Source: Tubulanus polymorphus
Lineage: Eukaryota > Nemertea > Palaeonemertea > Tubulaniformes > Tubulanidae
Reading direction: 5' to 3'
DNA length: 64,000 nucleotides
Assembly: GCF_964204645.1 (NCBI RefSeq)
Contig: NC_134025.1
Location: 18,196,001 to 18,260,000, forward strand
The notes beneath the pieces are model-generated. The model was not told where the DNA came from. It ran no database searches and saw only the letters and a list, made by a program, of their open reading frames with translations. Position numbers and translations under genes: made by a program. Positions 21,401 to 29,924 of the stretch are shown here, one piece after another (positions within the stretch are counted from its first letter, which is position 1; each line of letters begins with the position of its first letter).

Positions 21401-23517
21401 CTTATTGCCCAGAACATTTAACTGTAGATGATAGTTATTTAAGTGAATACCAGAAGAAAATAAAACCGAAAGATCATGTTTTTACAGAAAAATTAATACT
21501 TACTCAAAATAATAAATACAATTATATTGTTCATTATAGAATGTTAAAATTTTATCTAAAACAAGGAATGAAATTAAAGAAAGTACATAGATATATTGAA
21601 TTTAATCAATCGAAGTGGTTAGAAAAATATATAGATTTCAATACTCAACAGAGAACCATATCAAAAACAGATTTTGAAAAAGATTTTTTCAAATTGATGA
21701 ACAATAGTTTTTATGGAAAAACTTGTGAGAATATTCGTAATAGAAACGACATTGAATTAGTAAATAATTCTGAAAGATTAAGACATTTACAATCAAGTCC
21801 TAGACATTTAGGAAATAAAAGATTTGAAGATTATTTAACAGCAGTAAAATTAAAAAGAACGTCAATGAAATTTAATAAACCCATTTTCATTGGTTCAACA
21901 GTTTTAGAAATATCAAAATTATTAATGTATGATTTTTATTATAATGTATTACAACCCTATTTTGGGGAAAAGAATATAGAAATTCTGTACTTCGATTCTA
22001 TAACGGCTGACACCCCAATATTATTAAAATGTAATAATAAAATATTGGTAAGAAGAATTTCAGAAATAATTCCAAAACAAAATGAATGTTATATTTCATA
22101 TGGTGAAAAAGAATTAATACAAATAAATGGATTAATGGATGTTTGGACGAGAAATGGATGGAAAAAATTAAAGAATATTATTAGACATAAAACAAATAAG
22201 AAAATCTATAGAGTTAGAACTAAATTAGGATTTATAGATTGCACCGGAGATCATAGTTTGATTAAACAAAATGGTGATAAAATAAAACCAATTGATATAA
22301 AAATTGGAGATGAATTATTACACAACAGATTTTACCCAAGAATGAATCATATGTCATTTGATGAAATGATTAATAATATTTATAATATAGAACCCGAAAC
22401 ATTGGAAGAAAAAGAATATTTTATCAAAGGATTTTTCATGGGTGATGGTTCAGCAGGTGTGTATAATTATGTTAGTGGAACTAAATATTGTTGGTATTTA
22501 TGCAATCAAGACTTAAAATTATTAGAAAGAATTAAGAAATTCTGTGAAGAAGTTTATCCAAATAAAACATTCAAAATCATAGATGTTATGAAATCATCAG
22601 CAGTTTATAGAATACTTGTAAATAATCCTAAAGATTTTGCTATAGAATATAATGATGAATTCTATATTCATGCAATAGTGAAAAGTAATACTTCGACAAA
22701 AGAAAAGATAGTTCCAGATTATGTATTAAATGCAAAAAATAATTTAAGAAAATGGTTCTTCATTGGATTCTATGCAGCAGATGGTTCAAAAAGTTTCCAA
22801 AACCGCAAAACAATATCCTTTGCTCAAAAAGGAAAAGTTGCTATATCAGGATTAGATATTTTATGTAATTCATTAGGCTTCAATATGAATATTGGATTGA
22901 TTAAATCTAAACCAAATTGCTTTAATTTAAGCCATGTAGAAAATGAGTTAACTGAAGAAGTTAAAGATTTATTTGAAATATATAACCCAACAGATTATGT
23001 TTATGATTTATCAACTGAAGATGGTACATTTAACTGTGGATTTCCATTAATAGCCAAAAATACTGACGCCTACATACTAAAAATCAAGACAAATGACATA
23101 ACAAAAGACTTAAAAACATTAAAACATCATTTTGATTTTAGCAATTATCCTAAAGATCATGAACTATTTAGCAATGATAATAAAAAGATTCCTGGTAAAT
23201 TTAAAGATGAATTAGGAGGTGATGAAATGATTGAATTTGTTGGGATAAGAAGTAAAATGTATAGTTACAGAACAAAAGATCATGAAGCTAAAAAGTTAAA
23301 AGGAATAACAAAACATGTGGTTGATAAACATATAGAATTTCAAGATTATATAAAGTGTTTATATAAATCAATTGTAATGAAACACAAGATGAATTGTTTA
23401 AGATCAGAAGATCATGAGATGTACATTAATGAAGTTGAAAAAACTAGTTTAAATCCATTTGATGATAAAAGGCATATTTCAGATGATGGTATAAAAACAT
23501 TACCTTATGGTTATTAA
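18448..23517 (+). CDS. Polinton protein-primed DNA polymerase B with in-frame intein (1689 aa)
   Basis: This enzyme replicates the linear element from a protein primer. In order it has two C2H2-like fingers (residues about 20-41 and 71-93), the Polinton N-terminal NEDNKCFLWS block (about 311-320), a third Cys/His motif (about 440-462), exonuclease DFE (498-500), a CX2C...RDHNHL block (about 618-640), FHNLSGYD (about 665), motif A DANNLYGWAM (Asp919), motif B NNSFYGKT (1085-1092), motif C, and the conserved LNPFDDKRHI end. Motif C is split after YFD at residue 1183 by a 355-residue intein and resumes with TD at 1539. Without the intein it is 1334 residues, normal for the family. The start follows a T tract and AATAAATG. 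No stop or frameshift is seen over 5 kb. Confidence 0.96.
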   Translation: MGENEHQLENNNVNKNQYYCQYCKKYIDTSNKTRHEKTANHIKNVIDFETPENSNERKERLENMNVNEIKCKVCDEFITKRNYNRHLETEKHHQNLRNNVLGIDYFDDKPQQVKESTSKTKSISNKPYMENVRNYIYSLEIKDTIEILETLHSKIGPAAIIFRFFKGTTIEDYSKFNEIIEKILDLITDVEYPKISISGKVSFIKSEEKMNYNIQTHSEEIISKTQIKEKLEKILNEFKRHIEERYFEGSGLTLNEIIYLDLNVYNTKRNKTSKSNKMFKNDSNFTTEKDMKASSYIKLPFTTKAVINIQNEDNKCFLWSIISCLHQTEDMTHSFRITNYRKYETLYKIDQYPVTIKMIPKIEKVNNLKINVFELMQLPKTKGENIKDYTLEALYLTEYYDDENAIDLLYYKKDENEHYMWLKQIDLFFRTESDHHRKIYLCRKCLSKFMTENTLLKHKELCDNKDFCKLIMPTEKDYKLKFTNHKFKNIVPFVIYGDFESLNKELTDQDRKEIYNKKQLLKSMDKGNELNEDTIQDPPIINTIKKVHQRAAAYGIYIKSNYPELYESQYISFRGENVVNDFCDKIIELESDFAKLLNKNKRIVMTKEDEIDFNYATHCCYCEKRFYSFDKRVRDHNHLNSKYRGAAHEDCNLQAKKVNFVPILFHNLSGYDTHLFIKQLSGKLGAINQEIEEYNAMNEANVRKYDFKLLAKTSENYISFQFGCIRFLDSYRFLASSLDNLSKSLVDNDFVITRYYYPNEQDFKLLRYKGAIPYSFYKTHDDFNVTELLKDQFYDKLKEEYVKDEVFDRTLNIWNHFKMKNHGELVDLYLKSDVMILADIFEKFREVNLNHFNVDPCYCYSSPGLTWQCGLKYTNVELDLLKEPDMVLLFEKSIRGGISGVMGDRYFKANDEYKLLYIDANNLYGWAMMQPQPYKNFILTEVENGDKTDWESAIISLKDEAPIGYFFVVDLEYPENIKFKTRNLPYCPEHLTVDDSYLSEYQKKIKPKDHVFTEKLILTQNNKYNYIVHYRMLKFYLKQGMKLKKVHRYIEFNQSKWLEKYIDFNTQQRTISKTDFEKDFFKLMNNSFYGKTCENIRNRNDIELVNNSERLRHLQSSPRHLGNKRFEDYLTAVKLKRTSMKFNKPIFIGSTVLEISKLLMYDFYYNVLQPYFGEKNIEILYFDSITADTPILLKCNNKILVRRISEIIPKQNECYISYGEKELIQINGLMDVWTRNGWKKLKNIIRHKTNKKIYRVRTKLGFIDCTGDHSLIKQNGDKIKPIDIKIGDELLHNRFYPRMNHMSFDEMINNIYNIEPETLEEKEYFIKGFFMGDGSAGVYNYVSGTKYCWYLCNQDLKLLERIKKFCEEVYPNKTFKIIDVMKSSAVYRILVNNPKDFAIEYNDEFYIHAIVKSNTSTKEKIVPDYVLNAKNNLRKWFFIGFYAADGSKSFQNRKTISFAQKGKVAISGLDILCNSLGFNMNIGLIKSKPNCFNLSHVENELTEEVKDLFEIYNPTDYVYDLSTEDGTFNCGFPLIAKNTDAYILKIKTNDITKDLKTLKHHFDFSNYPKDHELFSNDNKKIPGKFKDELGGDEMIEFVGIRSKMYSYRTKDHEAKKLKGITKHVVDKHIEFQDYIKCLYKSIVMKHKMNCLRSEDHEMYINEVEKTSLNPFDDKRHISDDGIKTLPYGY
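21997..23061 (+). other. LAGLIDADG intein inserted in PolB motif C
   Basis: The 355-residue insert starts at Ser (codon 1184 of the host protein) with SITADTPILL (block A). Block B is CTGDHSL with the TxxH pair at intein residues 83 and 86. Two dodecapeptide motifs of a LAGLIDADG endonuclease are IKGFFMGDGSAG (about 142-153) and FFIGFYAADGSK (about 254-265). Block F is VYDLSTEDGTFNCG, and the end is PLIAKN followed by extein Thr. The terminal Asn and the +1 Thr are as expected at PolB motif C; the usual penultimate His is Lys. The uninterrupted motif in copy A (about 1558-1587) fixes both boundaries. Splicing is needed to reunite the catalytic Asp pair. Confidence 0.95.
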
Positions 23518-23553
23518 AATGGATCTATATCATCAAACTTCTTCATTTTCATT

Positions 23554-24795
23554 TTATTGTTCAGGTTCTTCTTCCATTCCATTTTTCTCATTTAAATAAA
23601 GTTCTATCTTGTTCCACATTTCATCTCGCTCTCTTTGTTGCTTTTTGTTTGTTAATTCATCAAATGGAATTATAATATCTAGGTTTAAATAATTTACAAT
23701 CTTATTTAAAAAGAATTCATAATTTATTGAATCTGTTATTCTATTTTCCAAATGATACATTAATATTTGTTTAAATATTTTTTTTATATTTTCCATATCT
23801 TCTTCTGTTAATTTAGGTTTTTCATAATAATCGTTAAATAATAAATATAAATACATTTTCTTTTGTTTTGTGTTAAATGTTGGTGGAATAATTGTTTTTA
23901 TAATATCTTTTTTAGTTATTTCACCATTTTTATTTTCTATTATTTTCATTTTTTCAAGCCATTGCATATATTCTGGTGTATGATCTTCTATAGAAAATAT
24001 TTTAAAAATTTCATCTAGATAATTTAATTTTGGTTCTATGAGAAAATCTCTAGTTTTTTCTTCACCCCATAAATTCTTTTGCCATCCACATTCAACACAA
24101 AATAACACAGTACCTTCTTGCCTTAAGGTCGCATAACTACATTGTGGGCATTTTTGTTTATAATTTCTTGGTAATAGATCTTCATTAAGCTCTTGGTATT
24201 TTCTTACGTTTTCTTTATGTTTTATTGTTCTATTATGTAGATTTGAATTACTTGTTGTAATAATCAATTTACAATATTTACAATAATATGTTTTTCTTGT
24301 TAATTCATTATATTGTTTTTCTAACTTTCCAACTGTTTCTTTATTATCTGGTAACGTTTTCTCATATTTTATTTTTTCTAATAAATTATTTTTTCTTTCA
24401 TTGAATTCAGTTTCAAATTTATTAGAAATTTTATCTATATGTGCTTTACGAAATTGATGATTCCCCCAATCTTCTATATTTTCAGGGCTATATTTTACTT
24501 GACAAGGCTCACAGAAATGATCTTTTATATTATCCTTATCATAGAATAAGAAAGGTCTTTTCCAAATAACTTCAGGTTCAACTTCAGCAGAATTACTATC
24601 AACATTAGCCGTTGCGCCATTAATTCTACACTTCTCTGAATGTTTTTTAACATAATTTCTTGAGAATAATTTATTACATTTTGGACAGTTTATTTTAGGG
24701 GGTTTATAATTTTCATCATGTTTTTTCATATGTCGAGCCTTATTACTTTTTCTTAGAAGTTCACCACAAATTTCGCATGCTATCTTCTCATCCAT
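23554..24795 (-). CDS. Multi-zinc-finger protein (413 aa)
   Basis: The N-terminal half contains several Cys/His motifs: CEICGELLRKSNKARHMKKH (about 8-27), CPKCNKLFSRNYVKKHSEKC (about 38-57), CEPCQVKYS...NHQFRKAH, YCKYCKLIITTSNSNLHNRT, and a ribbon CPQC...CVEC (about 217-237). The C-terminal half is helical and charged, with no recognised domain. It converges on PolB with a 36-bp gap and diverges from the penton-like gene across 68 bp. The finger style resembles that of the PolB N-terminus. A role in element-specific DNA or RNA binding is plausible but not shown. Confidence 0.8.
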   Translation of the reverse strand: MDEKIACEICGELLRKSNKARHMKKHDENYKPPKINCPKCNKLFSRNYVKKHSEKCRINGATANVDSNSAEVEPEVIWKRPFLFYDKDNIKDHFCEPCQVKYSPENIEDWGNHQFRKAHIDKISNKFETEFNERKNNLLEKIKYEKTLPDNKETVGKLEKQYNELTRKTYYCKYCKLIITTSNSNLHNRTIKHKENVRKYQELNEDLLPRNYKQKCPQCSYATLRQEGTVLFCVECGWQKNLWGEEKTRDFLIEPKLNYLDEIFKIFSIEDHTPEYMQWLEKMKIIENKNGEITKKDIIKTIIPPTFNTKQKKMYLYLLFNDYYEKPKLTEEDMENIKKIFKQILMYHLENRITDSINYEFFLNKIVNYLNLDIIIPFDELTNKKQQRERDEMWNKIELYLNEKNGMEEEPEQ

Positions 24796-24863
24796 TTATT
24801 AAGGAAAAATTTTATTAAAATTAATTTTTAGTGATGAGCGGTAATTTTTTTATGTTATAAATA
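24796..24863. promoter_or_regulatory. Divergent promoter between zinc finger and penton-like genes
   Basis: Only 68 bp separate the two start codons. Both edges carry T-rich/A-rich tracts and a start context of TTAATAAATG (minus) and TTATAAATAATG (plus). The middle holds gtgatgagcggtaatttttt, similar to the terminal repeat sequence next to PolB. Confidence 0.55.
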
Positions 24864-25622
24864 ATGGTAGAATTAAAAGAATACAGAATATTTATTGATT
24901 CTAGAAAACTTACAAATTATAAATCTCATAATTTACTAGTACAATTAGATAGAGATTTCAAGAATTGTGTAGATTTAAAATTAGTTAATATAAGTTTATG
25001 TAATTCTTTTTATAATATATCGGATAAAACTATTGAACATAATACTTTTTTAATTCATATTAGAAGTATAAATAAATGGTTTAATCTATTTCTAAGACCA
25101 GGATTATATAATTTAGAAACATTATCTCAAGAAATTAATCGGAGAGCACGATTAAAACTTAAAAGTGAAGATAAATTTTCAATTAGATTTATAAAAAGCG
25201 ATAGTTCTGATAAAATTAAAATAAAGTTAGATGATGAAAACAAACATGCATTTATGGTAAAAAAACCTATAGCTAAACTGTTAGGAATTGTACCAGATAC
25301 TGTTACAGGAAACGTAGAAGGTATTTCAAATATAATACCTTTTACACACTTTTATATTTATTGCAATTTAATCGAGCCTACAAAAACATTTGAAGCAACT
25401 AAAGATATAACTTGTAATTCTAGTATATTAAATATTTTACCATTGAAGAATGTTAAAGAATTTGGAACGCAAATAAATTATAATTTAACAGAATGTGATT
25501 TCAAACCATGCATTCCTCGTTTTAATAATTTTAGATTAGAAATTAGAAATCATAATGGATACTTAATTGATTTAAATAACTTTCCTGTAATTTATGAATT
25601 AGTTATAAGATGTAAAGAGTAA
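24864..25622 (+). CDS. Penton-like minor capsid protein (252 aa)
   Basis: This is the Polinton single-jelly-roll minor capsid candidate. Its N-terminus is MVELKEYRIFIDSRKL. Features typical of the family are an early N.LVQLDR strand, a central THFYIYCNLIEPTKTFE strand block and a C-terminal FRLEIRNHNGYLIDLNNFPV then YELVIR strand pattern; the length of about 250 aa fits. It heads a co-oriented run of genes to the major capsid protein, spaced 0-30 bp apart, as expected for a structural gene cluster. It should occupy capsid vertices. The broken homologue is at 6418-7163. Identification rests on pattern and position rather than alignment. Confidence 0.75.
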   Translation: MVELKEYRIFIDSRKLTNYKSHNLLVQLDRDFKNCVDLKLVNISLCNSFYNISDKTIEHNTFLIHIRSINKWFNLFLRPGLYNLETLSQEINRRARLKLKSEDKFSIRFIKSDSSDKIKIKLDDENKHAFMVKKPIAKLLGIVPDTVTGNVEGISNIIPFTHFYIYCNLIEPTKTFEATKDITCNSSILNILPLKNVKEFGTQINYNLTECDFKPCIPRFNNFRLEIRNHNGYLIDLNNFPVIYELVIRCKE

Positions 25623-25638
25623 TTTTTTCACTATATAA

Positions 25639-25980
25639 ATGAATATAACTGTCGGACCGAGTATATGTTTTGGATTTGATTTTAAACATGGTAAAGAAAT
25701 GAGAATTAAACTAAATGACGTAATTACTGATATAAAAAGTAAATCATTTAACAATGCATCAATGATTGATAAAGAAAAGTATAATATAGAAAAAGTAATT
25801 GATTTAATTAAATCACCTTTAGAATATTATGAATTAAATGAAGATGGAATTATTGATGATATTAAAAACATATTAACCAAAATATATGATAATCATAAAA
25901 CTAGTAATAAAATAAATGTTGAATTAATCATAAATAAGTTAACTAAATATTTTGATGATAGTAATTTTTTTGATAAATAA
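25639..25980 (+). CDS. Small structural-cluster protein, unknown (113 aa)
   Basis: The N-terminus is MNITVGPSICFGFDFKHGKE, followed by a charged helical region with no membrane segment. It lies 16 bp after the penton-like gene and abuts the next start (TAA then ATG). The homologue in copy A (6077-6399) conserves the start and order. No function recognised. Confidence 0.65.
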   Translation: MNITVGPSICFGFDFKHGKEMRIKLNDVITDIKSKSFNNASMIDKEKYNIEKVIDLIKSPLEYYELNEDGIIDDIKNILTKIYDNHKTSNKINVELIINKLTKYFDDSNFFDK

Positions 25981-26202
25981 ATGAGTGATAATAAGTGGAT
26001 AATAACTGGATTATATAATGGCGCATTACTATCAGTTGGAACTGTTGGTTATTCAATGGTATTAAAAAAAGTATTCAAAATGGGAAGTGTTAATGTTGAT
26101 AGATTTGATATAAATGATATTTTAAAGTTAACATTAGCAGTTACTTTATCTAATTTAACAATTGATTATTTGGAAAAACAAAAATATATTCCTCCCATAT
26201 AA
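25981..26202 (+). CDS. 73-aa membrane protein, unknown
   Basis: Two hydrophobic stretches (WIITGLYNGALLSVGTVGYS, residues about 6-25, and ILKLTLAVTLSNLTIDYL, about 47-64) suggest a membrane hairpin. Its ATG directly follows the previous stop in GATAAATAAATG. The homologue in copy A is at 5862-6073. Small membrane proteins of this kind recur in Polinton structural clusters. Confidence 0.7.
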   Translation: MSDNKWIITGLYNGALLSVGTVGYSMVLKKVFKMGSVNVDRFDINDILKLTLAVTLSNLTIDYLEKQKYIPPI

Positions 26203-26230
26203 GAAATATGTAATTTTTTTTGCTAAATAA

Positions 26231-26653
26231 ATGGCTTCTGCAATTATAACTATTATAGGATCGGCAATCGTTAACGCTTTAGCATTTACTGGTGGTGGTT
26301 ATTTATTTAAACATATTGATAAAAATAGTTCATTAGGAGAACAAAGAAGACATAACTTAGCGTTAGAGAAATACAATAAAGCTGCAGAAGAATATAGAGA
26401 AAAGAGGCAAAACTATGTGGATTACATCAATAAAGAATTATATGATCAGAAGATTTCACATAGAGATTTTCAATCAGTTGATGATGCAATGAGTTTATAT
26501 AACGCAGTAACAAATAAAGAAAAATTACATCTATACAAACCTAAATTATCAGATTATTATACCCCGAGTAAAGAACAACAGAAATATGAAATAATATGGA
26601 TTTTAGGTGGAACAGTTATTGTTATATTTGTTGCTTATAAGTTTACTAATTAG
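26231..26653 (+). CDS. Polinton structural-cluster membrane protein (140 aa)
   Basis: The protein has an N-terminal hydrophobic segment (IITIIGSAIVNALAFTGGGY, residues about 5-24), a long charged helical region (RRHNLALEKYNKAAEEYREK), a FQSVDDAM block, LSDYYTPS near the end, and a second C-terminal membrane segment (IIWILGGTVIVIFVAYKF). This arrangement recurs in invertebrate Polintons, but no biochemical role is known to me. It starts after a run of eight T with GCTAAATAAATG. Confidence 0.72.
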   Translation: MASAIITIIGSAIVNALAFTGGGYLFKHIDKNSSLGEQRRHNLALEKYNKAAEEYREKRQNYVDYINKELYDQKISHRDFQSVDDAMSLYNAVTNKEKLHLYKPKLSDYYTPSKEQQKYEIIWILGGTVIVIFVAYKFTN

Positions 26654-26672
26654 TAATTTTTATTCTAAATAA

Positions 26673-27107
26673 ATGGAAGATAAAGTTGATAATATTGATA
26701 TTATTCCTCATGATATAAATAAAACTAAATTAAAAACATATTTAGAAAAACAAATATTAGAATTTGAAAGTGACTTAAAGATAAAAAAGAAAAAATATTT
26801 AAAAAGTAAAATTATATATTATTTGATTATAAGTGGTTCGGTTACAATTAGTTCTGTAATAACATTTCTAGCAATATTCAGTCCATTAACACCTTTAGCT
26901 ATATCAATTGGTGTATTAGGATTAAGTTCAAGTGTTTTAACCGGTATAAGTTCAAAATTAAATATAAAAAGTAATAAAGAAAAAATTAAAACTAATATAA
27001 AAGAAATTAATAAATTAAAGAACACACTAGATTATATAATGAGTTTAAATGGTCATATAACAGTTGAAGAACAAGATAAATTATTAAAAGAATTAATAAA
27101 TTATTAA
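26673..27107 (+). CDS. Two-helix membrane protein, unknown (144 aa)
   Basis: It has a charged N-terminus, two adjacent hydrophobic segments (IIYYLIISGSVTISSVITFL and PLTPLAISIGVLGLSSSVL, residues about 49-94) and a Lys/Glu-rich helical tail. A decayed C-terminal copy lies at about 48205-48345, also directly ahead of the next gene's homologue, so the order is conserved. Confidence 0.68.
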   Translation: MEDKVDNIDIIPHDINKTKLKTYLEKQILEFESDLKIKKKKYLKSKIIYYLIISGSVTISSVITFLAIFSPLTPLAISIGVLGLSSSVLTGISSKLNIKSNKEKIKTNIKEINKLKNTLDYIMSLNGHITVEEQDKLLKELINY

Positions 27108-27123
27108 TTTTTTAATTATATAA

Positions 27124-28449
27124 ATGGTAGATAGTTTTCCAAAAGCTTTCCAATATAATAAATCAATTAAATATAATATTCCAGCAATAGATTTTAATAA
27201 AGATATTACATATAGAAATGAAGTTTTAAATTCATTAATTGATTTATATATTTATGTTACTAAAAGTAATAATTTTCATGTAAAGATGGAAAATATATTT
27301 CATGTGTATACAATTAATTTCAAAAATTTAAATGAGGCAAAACAATGGTTATTAAAATCTAATATGAAGTATTGGCAGAACCAATTAAATTTTGCTGTTT
27401 ATTGCGCAACAACAGGATGTGGAATTAGTTGGAATGATCATTTAAACAAACCAAGTTTACCATTGATGTTATCACTTTTTAGATTTCATACTTATTTTCA
27501 AATAAAATTAATATAAGATGAATTAGAATGTCCTTTACCAGGTTCAATATATTTTAAAGAATTGAATAATGATATTAATTTTTCTAAGTTTTATAAAATA
27601 TGTAATGAATTTGATATTAATTCAAATAAAGATTTTGGAGCAAAAATTGGAACAATGGGTGGATTAGGAATATTGTATACTAAAGAATTTGGAAAAATAA
27701 TAACAAATTCAGATATAAGAACACTAAATTGGAATGAATTACCAAAATATTATAATAATATACAACAACAAAAAATTAATGGTTGGGTTAATTTCATTTT
27801 AGAAAATAGTGAAGGTTTTACTAAAGCTGGTATACAAAGAATAAATCAATCTATTAGAACTTATTTGATATGTATTTTAGGTGCGCAAGTTGAAACAAGA
27901 TCCCCAATAGTTGGAAATGATAACACTTCATTCGATGCACAGAAACAATTCAAAGTATTATTTGAAGATTCCATTCATAATGATAAAAATAGATCTATTC
28001 CAGAAAACATTGTAAGATATCAAAATTATTTAGATAAATCACATATTAGATTAAATTATTGTATAGGCCCTAATCTATTTATTGTTTCTAATGATTTAGT
28101 ATTAAAGATGGGAAATATAATTGGTTATAATAATCTAATTAAAACTGCAACAATAAATAATTCATTTGGATTGAATGATATAAATAAAAAGATAATTACT
28201 GCTCCAAAATTAATGGAAGGTGAAAAAAATAAAAAACATATTCAATCAACTGAAACTAAAACTAATAATATCAAATTAAATAATGATTCTAAAATAAAAG
28301 ATTACAATACATCAGGAAATATAAAAACTGATAATATTCAACATGAAATAATTAAACTAAATGATGTTAATAAATCCCATGAAAATGCTATATTAGCTTT
28401 AACTTGTATAGGAATTGTAATCGGAGGAATATTATATTTTAGATTTTAA
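27124..28449 (+). pseudogene. Conserved Polinton structural protein with C-terminal anchor, one in-frame stop
   Basis: A single frame runs from ATG 27124 (TATAAATG context) to TAA 28447-28449 but holds a TAA at 27514-27516, so the product would end at residue 130. The relative at 48405-49380 has a sense codon (Asn) in the same place. After the stop come NWNELPKYYNN, NGWVNFILENSEGFTKAG, NQSIRTYLICILGAQ and TRSPIVGN, blocks I associate with a conserved Polinton structural gene. A Lys/Asn-rich linker and a final membrane segment (ILALTCIGIVIGGILYF) follow. No function is established. Confidence 0.75.
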
Positions 28450-28464
28450 TTTTTTATTATGTAA

Positions 28465-29904
28465 ATGGATGTAGAAGGAGAAGATTATGAAATGAAAAAC
28501 AGGGGAAATAATAATGATGCCAATACTAACGATGATGATTATATGACTTCTGATACTAATATTGATAATGATAATGATACAACATATAATTCTAATTTAG
28601 CAGATAGTGGTTCTAAAGCCCCATCAACAGAGGAATATATTAGAAGAACTAGATCGAGAATACCTACTGAAAATTTAGACCCAGGTTTAGAAAGAAAAAA
28701 TTTTGAAAATTATGAATTTATGTATGATTTTCAACGTGTATTTAAAGATTCTGGATATAATATAAATAATAGAGGCGCCAGATTTTTAGTAAAAGAATTA
28801 AAGTTTTTAGATGGTGAATAATATTATAGTTTGAAAGAGGATTCGGATTATTATAATAATATCTCTAAAAAAAAAGAAGAAAAAATAATAGCAAAATCAA
28901 CTTTGCTTAAGTTTGACTCATCTAGAATTAAGAGAATAATAAATAGTAATGAAATAGAAGATGTAACACAAGAAGAAATAAATCAAAATAAAAGAGTATT
29001 TAAACATAGAATTAATAAATTATTTGAAACAATCAAAGATAATCCAGAAACAGAAACAACTTCTGAACAGAATATAACTTCCAAAACTAGTAAACTTAAA
29101 TCAAATAAAGTTCCAATTGAAAAACTTTTACCGAATGGATTAATTGATGCAACAGATCAAGAATTAGAAGATTTAGATATATTTTCTGATAAAGCAATTA
29201 GAGAAATTGAAAGTATAAGACTTGCATCTGATAAAATTGCGCATGATAAAAGTATAAGAGATTTAAAAATTAGAACTTTAGAAGATGAATTATTTAAATC
29301 AAGAAAAGAATCGGAACAACTAAAATTAGATAGAGATAATAAAGTTATTGAAGAAATCGAATTTAAAAAAAGAAATGCGGATTTAGAATATAACATAGAA
29401 TTACAAAAAGAAGAAATTAAATTATTATTAAAATCATATAATTTTAATATTAATAGATTAAAAGTTGTTGTTAAAGATTTGTTGATAAAACCAAATTCTG
29501 AAATATCATCGAAAGATAGAATAAAATTATTATTTAAGTTAGAAGGAATCACAATTCTTTCAATTCTAACAGCTGTAACTATGTTATTTACAACAATAGG
29601 TTTAGCAATATCAAATGCTTTGAAATCTACTCCTACTCCCATTAAACCAGATAAACCCCCAGATAATAATAATTTTATACGAGATAAAGTGAAAGATGGT
29701 TTAAAGAAATTAGCAAAATATTTATGGGAACTATCTAAAAAATCTGCTGCAGCATTGCCAGGAGTTATTGCATCAATTGTTGGTTTTATATTGAAATCTG
29801 CAGGAAACATTATTAACTTTGCTGCTGAACATATTATTTTATTTTGAATTACAGTTGTAAGTGCAATTATTTTTGGGCTAGTAAACATGATCAAAAATAA
29901 ATAA
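28465..29904 (+). pseudogene. Coiled-coil/membrane protein, two in-frame stops
   Basis: One frame from ATG 28465 (TATGTAAATG) to TAA 29902-29904 is interrupted by TAA 28819-28821 and TGA 29845-29847. The minus-strand relative at 46376-46756 reads through the first position with Tyr. Features are an acidic Asn/Asp-rich N-terminus, a conserved NNRGARFLVKELKFLDGE block, a long coiled coil (about 29160-29450), a hydrophobic segment (ITILSILTAVTMLFTTIGLA) and further hydrophobic C-terminal helices. It lies between two structural genes and is probably a virion or assembly protein. Confidence 0.72.
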
Positions 29905-29924
29905 TTAATTTTTTTGTTAAATAA

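Noticed and set aside
23554-24795. Terminal protein or protease assignment for the 413-aa protein
   Set aside because: Only zinc-binding motifs can be supported; no protease catalytic signature or priming residue can be identified by eye.
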